Source: a virus. Taken from it: a stretch of DNA of 34,481 nucleotides. This document shows positions 13,727 through 21,404 of this stretch, piece by piece (positions within the stretch are counted from its first letter, which is position 1; each line of letters begins with the position of its first letter). The notes beneath the pieces are model-generated. The model worked only from the letters and a program-made list of their open reading frames with translations. It had not been told where the DNA came from and searched no databases. The position numbers were made by a program, and so were the translations under genes. The stretch lies in the IMG/VR virus record IMGVR_UViG_3300028394_002580, positions 1 to 34,481 of that record; one strand, given 5' to 3'.

Positions 13727-15067
13727 ATGATAGATATAGTTACAGTAGTTTTCAAAGACGAACTTCCAATATTAAAAGTACAAGCTAAAAGTGTTGATCT
13801 TTATTGTAAAGATCTTGACATTCAAACTATTTTTGTCATGGTCAATGACGATGATGACGTGGTTAACCAAATTGATCCAGCCTGGTGGGGTAGTTTACGA
13901 TCGCAAGTTCGAATTATCTCGCGAAGTTATTTTTCTTGCCAGTTTGTGGAGAATGGCTGGGTAAGCCAGCAGGCATTAAAGCTGTTGGCCAGTTCACTTA
14001 GTGACCACACCTGGAGCATAGTGTTAGATGCTAAAACTTTATTTGTAACCCCCATGTTAGAACTTGGCGATCGTCCAGCAGTGGGACAACTGGACATTTA
14101 TTCAGTGTTTGAGCCAAGCCGACAGATCGTGAACCAATTGTTTGGCATCGAGCTGACCAAACAACTTGGCCCAGGCGGAGTTCCTTTTATTATTAACAAC
14201 CATGAAGTACGCCTCATGATTGACTGGATTGAAAGTCATACGCAACAGGATTTTGCTACCTGGTTCCAGTCTCAAGGTATGCTTACTGAATTTATATTGT
14301 ATTCTGGATGGATATACTACAACCACGGCAGTTTAGATCACGTGTATGATGTTTCAAAATCACAGATTACACCGTGTAATCTTTGCCACAGCGAGATTCA
14401 TATGTTTGAACAGAAGTTTGCAAAAATGCAATCGGCTAATACAGTTAGCATACATCGAAATGCCTGGGCACAGTTGACCCAAACACAACAGGCACAATAC
14501 ACACGTTTACTGCGCGACAGAGGTATACAATCAATGAAGGCCATGGTCATGGTAGCACATCCAGATGATTGTGTGATATTTGCCTACAGTTTCATGCATC
14601 ATTACAAGCAACTTGATTGGACAGTATGCTATCTTACCTATACCGAATCGGATGCACGTGGACGTGAGTTTGCTGAATTTTGGCGACAGCGTGGCGTAGC
14701 TACAAAATTTCTAGGATACGTAGACGACTACCGTGACATTGAAGCAAAACAAATCAGTTTTGATACCCAGGCAGCAGAGGAAGATATCCAGCAGGCTATT
14801 CAGAATCAAGCCATCGTGCTGACACATGATCATTTCGGCGACTACGGTCATCTACATCATGTGTTTGTAAATCAAACAGTTTGTAGTAATCATAACCAGG
14901 TGGTGTGTTTTGCAGGACTTGGTAAAGGAAATGTCAAGTACGCTCTAGATTCTGGGCTATATAGCTTGGATGAATTGCCACTACACCGAGATGTCATATC
15001 CACTTTCCACATGCACACGCACACTAACGAATACACAGTAACTGAAAGAACAAGGAAAATATTATGA
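13727..15067 (+). CDS. Fusion: DUF6492-like glycosyltransferase + PIG-L/LmbE deacetylase
   Basis: Start chosen at MIDIVTVVFKDELPI; an ATG at 13712 abuts the terminator. The 446-residue protein has two parts. Residues 1-240 look like DUF6492 glycosyltransferases (VENGWVSQQALKLLASSLSD..TWSIVLDAKTLF), but the DxD metal motif reads DAK. From about 270 is a PIG-L/LmbE zinc N-deacetylase: VAHPDD (277-281 for AHPDD) and HDHFGDYGHLHH (367-378), the HPDD and HxxH ligands. Such deacetylases remove acetyl from N-acetylated sugars. One chain could thus transfer and trim an amino sugar, although the degenerate DAK raises doubt about the transferase. Its stop overlaps the SGNH gene start at 15064 (ATGA). 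Confidence 0.78.
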   Translation: MIDIVTVVFKDELPILKVQAKSVDLYCKDLDIQTIFVMVNDDDDVVNQIDPAWWGSLRSQVRIISRSYFSCQFVENGWVSQQALKLLASSLSDHTWSIVLDAKTLFVTPMLELGDRPAVGQLDIYSVFEPSRQIVNQLFGIELTKQLGPGGVPFIINNHEVRLMIDWIESHTQQDFATWFQSQGMLTEFILYSGWIYYNHGSLDHVYDVSKSQITPCNLCHSEIHMFEQKFAKMQSANTVSIHRNAWAQLTQTQQAQYTRLLRDRGIQSMKAMVMVAHPDDCVIFAYSFMHHYKQLDWTVCYLTYTESDARGREFAEFWRQRGVATKFLGYVDDYRDIEAKQISFDTQAAEEDIQQAIQNQAIVLTHDHFGDYGHLHHVFVNQTVCSNHNQVVCFAGLGKGNVKYALDSGLYSLDELPLHRDVISTFHMHTHTNEYTVTERTRKIL

Positions 15068-15879
15068 AAAAATTAATGGTAGCAGGATGCAGTTTCAGCG
15101 CACCAACCAAGCGACCCGATGGTACCAGCTGGAGCGAAGTGTTAGCTGACCGGTTGGGATGGGAGTTGGTCAACCTGGCCAGACAAGGCTGTAGCAATGG
15201 CGGAATACGTGTGCAGATGGACGAGATCCGCAGACAGCGACCAGACTTTGCTGTGATTGGGCCTACTTTTTGGGACAGAATGGAAATACCCGCTGACTCT
15301 GCACCATACGACTGGAACCAACCTCCTAGCGCAGGAGAGAATCCTCCACTAGAGCGTCACTTGCAAAATAGAAAATTAGGCAATGGCTACGACCGAGCAG
15401 ATGGCATACGCAACGTCAACTATGGGCAAGAGCCAAGCAACATGATATGTGAAACTATTTTTACCCTGGCTGAAAACTTTGAGCACCCTTATAGGATGGG
15501 ACGTATTACCAAACATGCACAAACAGGAATACGACACTGGATTGATTCAATCTATGACAATGCTTGGAAAAAACAATGTGATGAATGGATTATACGTGAA
15601 GGTGTAATCACGATGTATCTAGACGGTATCAAATTCCTGGTGTTGCCCAATTTGCTGTGGCCGTTTGATCCAGATAATATCAATCAATGGCGACAGGCAT
15701 TTCCAGATGTGGTTCCTGATCACTATATCAATCTAGATCCAAAACACTCACCACAGGCCATATGCGGCAACAATCCATTTAAAGGGGAAGATCCTGGATA
15801 TCATTCAAGTCCTGCTGGACAAGCGATTATTGCAGAAAATTTTTATAAACTGATCACCCAAGCGCATGGACAAAGTTAA
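15064..15879 (+). CDS. SGNH-like hydrolase/transferase 2
   Basis: 271 residues. Block I appears as VAGCSFSAPT, where GCS replaces GDS; block II is LARQGCSNGGIRVQ (Gly and Asn); block III is VIGPTFWDRME; a C-terminal PGYHSSPAGQAIIAENFYKL supplies the His. The same arrangement of strands and blocks occurs in the next gene, so these are tandem paralogues. The Ser in GCS can still be the nucleophile. It overlaps the deacetylase fusion upstream and the next gene downstream (15866), so all three are probably translated as one set acting on surface sugars. Substrate unknown. Confidence 0.7.
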   Translation: MKKLMVAGCSFSAPTKRPDGTSWSEVLADRLGWELVNLARQGCSNGGIRVQMDEIRRQRPDFAVIGPTFWDRMEIPADSAPYDWNQPPSAGENPPLERHLQNRKLGNGYDRADGIRNVNYGQEPSNMICETIFTLAENFEHPYRMGRITKHAQTGIRHWIDSIYDNAWKKQCDEWIIREGVITMYLDGIKFLVLPNLLWPFDPDNINQWRQAFPDVVPDHYINLDPKHSPQAICGNNPFKGEDPGYHSSPAGQAIIAENFYKLITQAHGQS

Positions 15880-16588
15880 TCATCTAGTGGTAAATGGTTG
15901 TAGTTATATGGAGGCTTACGCTCTAGGTGTTGGACACTGGGATCTTGCTGATCAACTAGGCATGGTTGCTTCTGAAAGTTTGGCCATTGGCGGTAGTGCT
16001 AACACTAGAATCATACGCACCACACTCAAACACAGTTATCAAACTGTACAACCAACTTTGTATGTGCTAGGCATGACATTTTTGAGTAGACTAGAAATTC
16101 CTATCTTGGAGAATCAATCTGAATTTGAAGGACGTTGGACAAATCCACAAAATCAACAGTTTGCAAAAGACTGGCAATATGGGTGGGGGCAAGCTGAAAC
16201 CAATCAGTTTGTGACTCTTAAACTAAACAGTGAAATGTACAGTATATTAGATCGTGTTGAAGATTTAATGTATAAAATATTAAGCATGATTTCTAGTTTA
16301 CATGCTCGTGGACACCGTGTGTTGGTGTATCAACAGGCTGACCCATTATATCAAGAATATCTAGACGATCCACGCCTGGCTCTTTTCAAAAGCACTAGTA
16401 CTATCATAGATGGATACAGATGGCGTGCGGTCCCGTGGCAATTAAGCAATGGTGTGCCGCCAACCAACTATGGAGCCAATCCTATATATGATGTACCAGA
16501 TGATATCAAGCACCCAAAGGCTGGGCATCATCAAAAATTAAACGAATTTTTAGTTAATTATATTCGCGAGAATTCTATACTAGAATAA
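15866..16588 (+). CDS. SGNH-like hydrolase/transferase 3
   Basis: 240 residues, tandem relative of the previous product. It opens NHLVVNGCSYMEAYALG (GCS block I), then ESLAIGGSANTRIIRTTL (block II), YVLGMTFLSRLE (block III strand), and ends KHPKAGHHQKLNEFLVNYI with the likely catalytic His. It starts inside the end of the previous gene and ends one base from the converging minus-strand transferase gene. No terminator hairpin is visible at that convergence. Acyl or acetyl ester chemistry on a glycan is the best guess from fold and context. Confidence 0.68.
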   Translation: MDKVNHLVVNGCSYMEAYALGVGHWDLADQLGMVASESLAIGGSANTRIIRTTLKHSYQTVQPTLYVLGMTFLSRLEIPILENQSEFEGRWTNPQNQQFAKDWQYGWGQAETNQFVTLKLNSEMYSILDRVEDLMYKILSMISSLHARGHRVLVYQQADPLYQEYLDDPRLALFKSTSTIIDGYRWRAVPWQLSNGVPPTNYGANPIYDVPDDIKHPKAGHHQKLNEFLVNYIRENSILE

Positions 16589-16589
16589 A

Positions 16590-17654
16590 TTATCTACAGT
16601 AAGCAACAAATAGCTCTTGCATTTCCGTGAGCTTTTGCTCTTTAAAACGATACAGGTTATCATGATTGTGATCTAGTATAGGGCGAACCTTTTGCAACAA
16701 CGCAGGATGATTTTGTTTGCTCAACCATTCTACCTGGTCAAATGCCGCTTTGTATCTGCGTGTATCAATCGTAGACTGAGTATCATAGCTTTCGTCTAGT
16801 ACGGAATCAAAAGTTTCAAACCCAAAACTTTTTAATGTTGATAGCCAGTTAGCAGCACCAAAATGCACAAATAGTCTGCGGCCAAATAAACATTTACCTA
16901 TTTTTTCAGCCATGAGATAGGTACTTCCATATCCCAGTGTTTCCACCAAGATGCTATAGTATGTGCGATTGTAGATTTCCCATGGCACTATGCCACTGAT
17001 AGTGTGGTCTATTTTTGATCCTACCTCCCACTCGGGGTCAAGATTTGGGCTCACATATGGCCAAAGTACTTGTCGGCCTGGAAATTCGTTCTGCACATGT
17101 AGCGGAGTAGAAGTGCAATCGCCACCAATAAACACATCTCGGTAGGTTGCGATAGATTGATTCAGCAGTCCTGACTGTTCCAAGGCCAGCATCACATAAT
17201 CTCTGTGTGATCTCCGTGTACCACATAAACAGTCAAACAAGAATGGCCTATCTAGTGGAAAATCCGCACGTGGCGTGTTCCATTGTAAAAAGTTAAAACT
17301 CCATACCGGTACATATACAGTTCTTGCATCTAGCACTTCGCCCGCATGTAACCCGCCCATGCTGAGTAACCAATTTGAAACTCCGGTGGTTGCAATCCAG
17401 TCTACCAGTTCGGTCTGGAATCTAAATTCAATGTCGACAAATACCACAAGATCAAATTGAGAAACGTCAAGACTGGCGTACTCGGGTCTATAACTGAACT
17501 CTGCGGGCTTGTTATAGAACACAGGTAACACAGCAATTTTGACCGGTTGTTCAAGCGCGGTGCTAAGGTCTACAAACTGCCCGACGTTGAATCCCCAGTA
17601 TCTGCCTTCATAACCAGGGCTGTATATCTTGAGGTTGTTAAGCCAAGTGTTCAC
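16590..17654 (-). CDS. Glycosyltransferase-like paralogue C
   Basis: The longer open frame to 17795 overlaps the upstream gene by 158 bp; a GTG at 17654, overlapping only the last 17 bp of that gene, gives 354 residues beginning NTWLNNLKIYSPG after the start and is preferred. Shared blocks with paralogues A, B and D: LFDCLCGTRRSHRDYVMLAL and YYSILVETLGYGSTYLMAEKIGKCLFGRRLFVH, then LKSFGFETFDSVLDESYD. This member has MAEKI where the others have SEKT. Third gene of the second minus-strand unit, after a DUF6492-like transferase and a radical SAM protein. The start is uncertain and no ribosome site is obvious. Confidence 0.62.
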   Translation of the reverse strand: MNTWLNNLKIYSPGYEGRYWGFNVGQFVDLSTALEQPVKIAVLPVFYNKPAEFSYRPEYASLDVSQFDLVVFVDIEFRFQTELVDWIATTGVSNWLLSMGGLHAGEVLDARTVYVPVWSFNFLQWNTPRADFPLDRPFLFDCLCGTRRSHRDYVMLALEQSGLLNQSIATYRDVFIGGDCTSTPLHVQNEFPGRQVLWPYVSPNLDPEWEVGSKIDHTISGIVPWEIYNRTYYSILVETLGYGSTYLMAEKIGKCLFGRRLFVHFGAANWLSTLKSFGFETFDSVLDESYDTQSTIDTRRYKAAFDQVEWLSKQNHPALLQKVRPILDHNHDNLYRFKEQKLTEMQELFVAYCR

Positions 17655-18513
17655 GTATCTTGTCCATGTAATAATCAAGGCGTACAACTTCTCGACGTGT
17701 CCAATCAAACTGCAAACTTCTAGAAAGATCGGGCACAGCATCACATACTGCTGTGTGGAGGGCAGGATCAAAGCCGCCAATGTTTTCCATGTCATCGTAG
17801 TGATAGCGTCGCTGGAATTCCATAGTGATCGGTTGTCGGCTCATGGCCCAGTTACCGATAAATTCATACTCGCTGAACCAACGTATTAATTCTCCCTTGC
17901 CCCAAGGTGGTACAGTAGGCTCTGGTGGGCAACTGTCAATCATGGCATCCAACCATTTTTTCTTGTGTGTTGTTTCTAAAAATGTCACAAGGTCGTCGAA
18001 GTCGCGTTTGAGCACTGGCACAAACTCGCTAATAAAGCAGTGCGGAGTAAGTCGTTCAAATCCCAGAGCATTCTTGATACTTTCATAATAACCCCAACTG
18101 TGTCGTTCATTTTCCAACACCATGAAGTTGAGCATGTTGTTCTTGAAGGGTTCATAGTCTTGTATCAACAAGCAGTCACAGTCGTGCATGACCATGAGAT
18201 CGTAATCAAGGTAATCTAAAAACGCAAACTTGATGGCCTGTTGACGCAACCAATAGGTCCTGTAGTCGCCTTCAAATACCCAGTTGTTGACTTCAGGATA
18301 TAGCCTGTAAATTTCACTGTCCGGTGCATAATCAAAGTTTGTGGTATCAATGTTGTATTTTTCAAAGATGGGCCAAAGTTCTTCTTTAGGTACCGGACTG
18401 GCGATACAGGTCCTGTCTACGCCAATCAAATGTTTGGTAAATTCAGGTTGCAGGCTCATGATAGCATGCGGCACTCGATAACGTGCTAGATACAAAATTT
18501 TTGCTGAAGTCAT
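17638..18513 (-). CDS. DUF6492-like glycosyltransferase
   Basis: Start at MTSAKILYLARYR is set by AAAAGGAA upstream; earlier in-frame starts overlap the radical SAM stop. The 291-residue product has YRTYWLRQQAIKFAFLDYLDYDLMVMHDCDCLLIQDY, with QQ-IK helix and a DCD (111-113) that serves as the DxD metal-nucleotide motif of a GT-A fold. The same layout occurs in the N-terminal half of the fusion at 13727, where DxD is lost. It should transfer a sugar from a nucleotide donor. It follows the radical SAM gene by 16 bp and precedes paralogue C with a 17-bp overlap. Confidence 0.68.
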   Translation of the reverse strand: MTSAKILYLARYRVPHAIMSLQPEFTKHLIGVDRTCIASPVPKEELWPIFEKYNIDTTNFDYAPDSEIYRLYPEVNNWVFEGDYRTYWLRQQAIKFAFLDYLDYDLMVMHDCDCLLIQDYEPFKNNMLNFMVLENERHSWGYYESIKNALGFERLTPHCFISEFVPVLKRDFDDLVTFLETTHKKKWLDAMIDSCPPEPTVPPWGKGELIRWFSEYEFIGNWAMSRQPITMEFQRRYHYDDMENIGGFDPALHTAVCDAVPDLSRSLQFDWTRREVVRLDYYMDKIREHLA

Positions 18514-18529
18514 TACGTTCCTTTTAAAA

Positions 18530-19537
18530 TTAACTACTACGACCACCACACGAATTTACGCATCCGTACAAGCGACCTTCGGCTATTGAATCTTTGCTCC
18601 AGCTTTCTTCTATAGCATCAAACCATTTGAGACAGTGTTCTAGATCGTATTCTAATGCATTGTTTTCTTTTACTAGCTCTTTCAATTGACTGTTACCTGG
18701 ATGGTGCATGGTTTCAGGATAGAATCCTAAAAAACAACACGGATATACTGATCCATCTGCTGCTATGTATAATTCTTTCATACGTTTGTGTTGACAGATC
18801 AAATTCAATGGCTGGGTGTCTTTGTCACAGCTTACTGTGCGATGGTCAAACCAGGTCACATGACTGGCCAATAGTGATTGAACATCAGGCGGGACTGAGT
18901 CGTGGCCAGTAAAGGGCTTGCCAAGCAGATGACTAAGCTGACCAGTCCTGGTATACACAGGACCGCGATTTCGTCCTTCGTCGATATTTTCAAATCGTGC
19001 AAATCCCATGTTAGAGGCCAATTGTTTGCATTCTTGTTCTTGGTGCCGGTTGTGATCAAATGGTATGAATCTCCAGATTGCTTCTCCGCCTGCATCAATA
19101 AATTCCTGGGCATTTTTAATCACGGTATGCCAATTAGTGTCTTGTCTATACAAACTATGTGTATCAGCCATGCCATCCAGCGCAAAACCAATGGTGACAC
19201 CAGGTTGGGCTAATTGTGCCCACCAACTGGGTGTCCGCATGCTGCCATTGGTATTGATATACACTCTAACATCTTGATCCACTAACCAGTGTACTATGTC
19301 CAAGGCGTCAGTGGCCAGGCCAAAATCTCCAAGATTGCCGTTAAACTTTACCGAGCGTAGCTGATTTAAAAAATCAGGAGCTAGTATTTTTTGTATGTCC
19401 GCCAGGCTAAGTTCAGTTTCAGGATAACCACCATTGTAATCAAACCCGCGATAGTTTCTCATGCACATAGGGCATCTAGCATTACATCGTGTGGTCAATT
19501 CAATCTGGACGTGTTTTATTTCATGCAAAGATAACAT
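18530..19537 (-). CDS. Radical SAM/SPASM domain protein
   Basis: 335 residues. [14 protein letters not shown] gives the radical SAM CxxxCxxC (C18, C22, C25). A SPASM-type C-terminal region carries further cysteines ([28 protein letters not shown], then HCLKW and GCVNSCGGR) that can bind one or two auxiliary clusters. Relatives modify peptides or sugars, or act as dehydrogenases. A TATAAATA box on the minus strand lies 5 nt upstream of the ATG and no ribosome site is present. It is the first gene of the unit running 19537 to 16590, all surface-sugar-like, so a sugar or peptide substrate is plausible. No precursor peptide is seen nearby. Confidence 0.85.
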   Translation of the reverse strand: MLSLHEIKHVQIELTTRCNARCPMCMRNYRGFDYNGGYPETELSLADIQKILAPDFLNQLRSVKFNGNLGDFGLATDALDIVHWLVDQDVRVYINTNGSMRTPSWWAQLAQPGVTIGFALDGMADTHSLYRQDTNWHTVIKNAQEFIDAGGEAIWRFIPFDHNRHQEQECKQLASNMGFARFENIDEGRNRGPVYTRTGQLSHLLGKPFTGHDSVPPDVQSLLASHVTWFDHRTVSCDKDTQPLNLICQHKRMKELYIAADGSVYPCCFLGFYPETMHHPGNSQLKELVKENNALEYDLEHCLKWFDAIEESWSKDSIAEGRLYGCVNSCGGRSS

Positions 19538-19542
19538 GATGA

Positions 19543-19550
19543 TATTTATA
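19543..19550 (-). promoter_or_regulatory. Late-type promoter TATAAATA (minus strand)
   Basis: Exact TATAAATA reading leftwards, 5 nt before the ATG at 19537. It is back to back with the plus-strand AATAAATA at 19569-19576, forming a divergent late promoter pair. Confidence 0.65.
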
Positions 19551-19569
19551 GATTGCGTGTTAACCCCTA

Positions 19570-19576
19570 ATAAATA
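19570..19576 (+). promoter_or_regulatory. Late-type promoter ATAAATA (plus strand)
   Basis: ATAAATA 19 nt before the ATG at 19596, diverging from the minus-strand box 20 bp away. This box falls inside a longer open frame, which argues for the 19596 start. Confidence 0.6.
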
Positions 19577-19595
19577 TCAGTTTAATAGATTAACT

Positions 19596-20699
19596 ATGAT
19601 TAAAATATTCGGCCCTGACTATCAGTATCAGGGAGAAATCCTTACCCAACCAGCCATTATCTACATGGACGACCATCATTATGATGAAGCCAATCATTGC
19701 TTTCAGGTGGAAAAATTACTGGCAAACAGTGAGTGTGATCCACAACAGCATCTTGTAATCATCGAAGGACTTGGACATGATGATGTACTGGCCCGGTATA
19801 ACTGTGTTACTTTTCCAAGATTCACTGCTGAAGTTTGTGATCGGTTCAATGCCCATGCCATACAACCCAACTGGGGTAAAAAAACTGTTGCGTTTAATTT
19901 CATGATCAACAAACCCAGAGTGCATAGAAATTTTTTATTGATGCTGATAGCACATTTTGGATTGACCAATTACACCTACAGTTTGCCCTGGAAAGAAAAA
20001 CACCTGGGCAGTAAAAGACTGATGACTCTAACCAACAATGACCATTACCATAAAATCATATCAGACAACGCTGAGACTACTATACCCGGAACCAGCTACA
20101 TGTTTGGCACAGAAGATCTGCTGGATCAAGGGTTACAAAATGGTAATTTTACCAATCAAGACACTTATGATAAACTGTTACGAACCACAGTGTTTGAACC
20201 CAGTTGCATTAGCCTGATCACTGAAAGTTTGTTTTTTGAACGCGAGACCAGGATTTCAGAAAAAACCATCATGGCCATCTGGGGCGGAACTATACCAATT
20301 TGGGTAGGTGGATGGCGGCATGCCGATAGGTTGAGTGAGTTGGGATTTGATATGTTTAATGATGTGGTCGATCACAGATATCAAAACATGCCGGATCCAC
20401 TAGATCGATGTTACTCAGCCATTGAACGCAATCTAGACCTGTTACAAGATCCAGATCGGGTGTGTCAGTTTGTGCAGGACAATCAACCAAGATTCAAGCA
20501 CAATCTAAAGTTATGCAGACAGAATGTTTTTTCAGGCCACCTGCACAATCAAATAAAAAAACACAACGAGCATACGCAATCTGAATTGCATTTGTTAATA
20601 ACAAATCAAAAACAGTGGCATGTGTCCACTCAGTTAAATCCAAATATTTCCGTATCCATGGAGCTGGTACCACAGGATATGGCCAAATTCAAAGGTTGA
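19596..20699 (+). CDS. Glycosyltransferase-like paralogue D
   Basis: Start at MIKIFGPDYQYQG, after the ATAAATA box; the frame is open further upstream but overlaps the divergent gene. 367 residues. Shared blocks: FNFMINKPRVHRNFLLMLIA and CISLITESLFFERETRISEKTIMAIWGGTIPIWV, then LSELGFDMFNDVVDHRYQ. Of the four paralogues this most resembles GT10-type transferases (N-KPR-HR, then TEK/SEKT, then G-PIW). The C-terminal 70 residues (QNVFSGHLHNQIKKHNE onward) are an extra polar tail. It is the only one of the four on the plus strand and is expressed from its own late promoter. Confidence 0.7.
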   Translation: MIKIFGPDYQYQGEILTQPAIIYMDDHHYDEANHCFQVEKLLANSECDPQQHLVIIEGLGHDDVLARYNCVTFPRFTAEVCDRFNAHAIQPNWGKKTVAFNFMINKPRVHRNFLLMLIAHFGLTNYTYSLPWKEKHLGSKRLMTLTNNDHYHKIISDNAETTIPGTSYMFGTEDLLDQGLQNGNFTNQDTYDKLLRTTVFEPSCISLITESLFFERETRISEKTIMAIWGGTIPIWVGGWRHADRLSELGFDMFNDVVDHRYQNMPDPLDRCYSAIERNLDLLQDPDRVCQFVQDNQPRFKHNLKLCRQNVFSGHLHNQIKKHNEHTQSELHLLITNQKQWHVSTQLNPNISVSMELVPQDMAKFKG

Positions 20700-20710
20700 C
20701 CTTTTAAAGG

Positions 20711-20739
20711 TTGACACATAATAAATACTCGTATACAAT
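20711..20739 (+). promoter_or_regulatory. sigma70-type promoter with embedded ATAAATA
   Basis: TTGACA (20711-20716), 17 bp, TACAAT (20734-20739), with ATAAATA (20721-20727) in the spacer. The same nesting is seen at the tmRNA promoter. AAAGGTTGAC is duplicated just upstream (about 20691 and 20707). Confidence 0.6.
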
Positions 20740-20748
20740 AGTTACATA

Positions 20749-20832
20749 ATGAAGAATCAATACTGCATCCATCTTTGTTTGGACACTTGCGCTTGGCAAG
20801 AGGACGGTCATTTGAGTGAGGCATTTGAATAG
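20749..20832 (+). CDS. Putative 27-residue peptide or leader between promoter and terminator
   Basis: ATG at 20749 opens a 27-codon frame (MKNQYCIHLCLDTCAWQEDG at its start, ending LSEAFE, TAG). It has three cysteines and lies in a self-contained unit: a strong promoter 10 bp upstream and an intrinsic terminator 22 bp downstream. There is no ribosome site between promoter and ATG, so the transcript may be nearly leaderless or may act as a small RNA instead. I do not recognise it. Confidence 0.4.
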   Translation: MKNQYCIHLCLDTCAWQEDGHLSEAFE

Positions 20833-20854
20833 CGATTGTATCAATTATATTCAA

Positions 20855-20885
20855 AAGCCTCTAAAGTGATTTAGGGGCTTTTTTT
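20855..20885 (+). terminator. Rho-independent terminator
   Basis: AAGCCTCTAAA-GTGA-TTTAGGGGCTT, an 11-bp stem with one G-U pair, followed by TTTTT. It ends the short unit at 20711-20832. Confidence 0.88.
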
Positions 20886-20904
20886 ATTTTAAAAGGAAAG
20901 AAAA

Positions 20905-21066
20905 ATGACAATAGATTATACCAGATTGAATCAACAGATTGTAAAGCAGGCCATTGGTAACTTGGTCTTAACTGAAGAAATGAAACAGCGACTGTTTGAA
21001 GACAAGCTCAAACGTGCCGAGGCTGAGTTGAAGAGTAGAGTGTTACCAGCCAGATCAGATAGATGA
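20905..21066 (+). CDS. Small helical phage protein
   Basis: 53 residues, beginning MTIDYTRLNQQIVKQAIGN and continuing as charged helix (EEMKQRLFEDKLKRAEAELKSRV). AAAGGAAAG lies just upstream. It follows the terminator and its TGA stop (21064-21066) overlaps the first two bases of the tRNA-Trp gene, so it is probably co-transcribed with the tRNA cluster. Function unknown. Confidence 0.65.
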   Translation: MTIDYTRLNQQIVKQAIGNLVLTEEMKQRLFEDKLKRAEAELKSRVLPARSDR

Positions 21067-21138
21067 GTCCCAAGTGTTACGGTAGCACATCAGTCTCCAA
21101 AACTGAGGGCCGGGGTTCGACTCCCTGGGGATTCGCCA
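21065..21138 (+). tRNA. tRNA-Trp (CCA)
   Basis: Acceptor GAGTCCC pairs with GGGATTC; loop CTCCAAA gives anticodon CCA (21097-21099); T-arm CGGGG-TTCGACT-CCCTG; discriminator G and encoded CCA. It begins inside the stop codon of the preceding small gene. Confidence 0.92.
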
Positions 21139-21145
21139 GAACAAT

Positions 21146-21221
21146 GGTGAAGTTAGTGTAGTGGTTAGCACCACGGTTTGTGAAGCCGTTAGCATGGGTT
21201 CAAGTCCCATACATCACCCCA
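21146..21221 (+). tRNA. tRNA-His (GTG)
   Basis: Acceptor GTGAAGT pairs with ACATCAC (one A-A mismatch). G-1 (21146) faces discriminator C (21218), the His identity pair. Anticodon GTG at 21180-21182; CCA encoded. Confidence 0.92.
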
Positions 21222-21227
21222 AGTTGT

Positions 21228-21301
21228 GCAGGATTAGTATAATGGTATTATGACAGTCTTCCAAACTGATGACGCGAGTTCGATTCTCGCATCCTGCTCC
21301 A
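21228..21301 (+). tRNA. tRNA-Gly (TCC)
   Basis: Acceptor GCAGGAT pairs with ATCCTGC; loop CTTCCAA gives TCC (21260-21262); T-arm with GTTCGATTC; discriminator T, CCA encoded. Confidence 0.93.
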
Positions 21302-21306
21302 GATAT

Positions 21307-21384
21307 AGTACGGTGGCCGAGTGGTCCAAGGCAACAGCCTGCAAAGCTGTAAAACCGTCGGTTCGATTCCGACCCGTACTTCCA
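21307..21384 (+). tRNA. tRNA-Cys (GCA)
   Basis: Acceptor AGTACGG pairs with CCGTACT; anticodon stem ACAGC/GCTGT around CTGCAAA gives GCA (21341-21343); discriminator T, CCA encoded. Slightly long (78 nt). Confidence 0.9.
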
Positions 21385-21387
21385 GCA

Positions 21388-21394
21388 ATAAATA
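21388..21394 (+). promoter_or_regulatory. Late-type promoter box ATAAATA
   Basis: ATAAATA begins 4 nt after the tRNA-Cys CCA and ends 10 nt before the ATG at 21405. No ribosome site is present (CCAGCACACA). Confidence 0.6.
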
Positions 21395-21404
21395 CCAGCA
21401 CACA

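Noticed and set aside
19461-19595. Longer N-terminus of glycosyltransferase-like paralogue D
   Set aside because: It would overlap the divergent radical SAM gene and both late promoter boxes.
21321-21404. Longer N-terminus of radical SAM protein 1
   Set aside because: It would read through tRNA-Cys and the ATAAATA box; ATG 21405 is the natural start.
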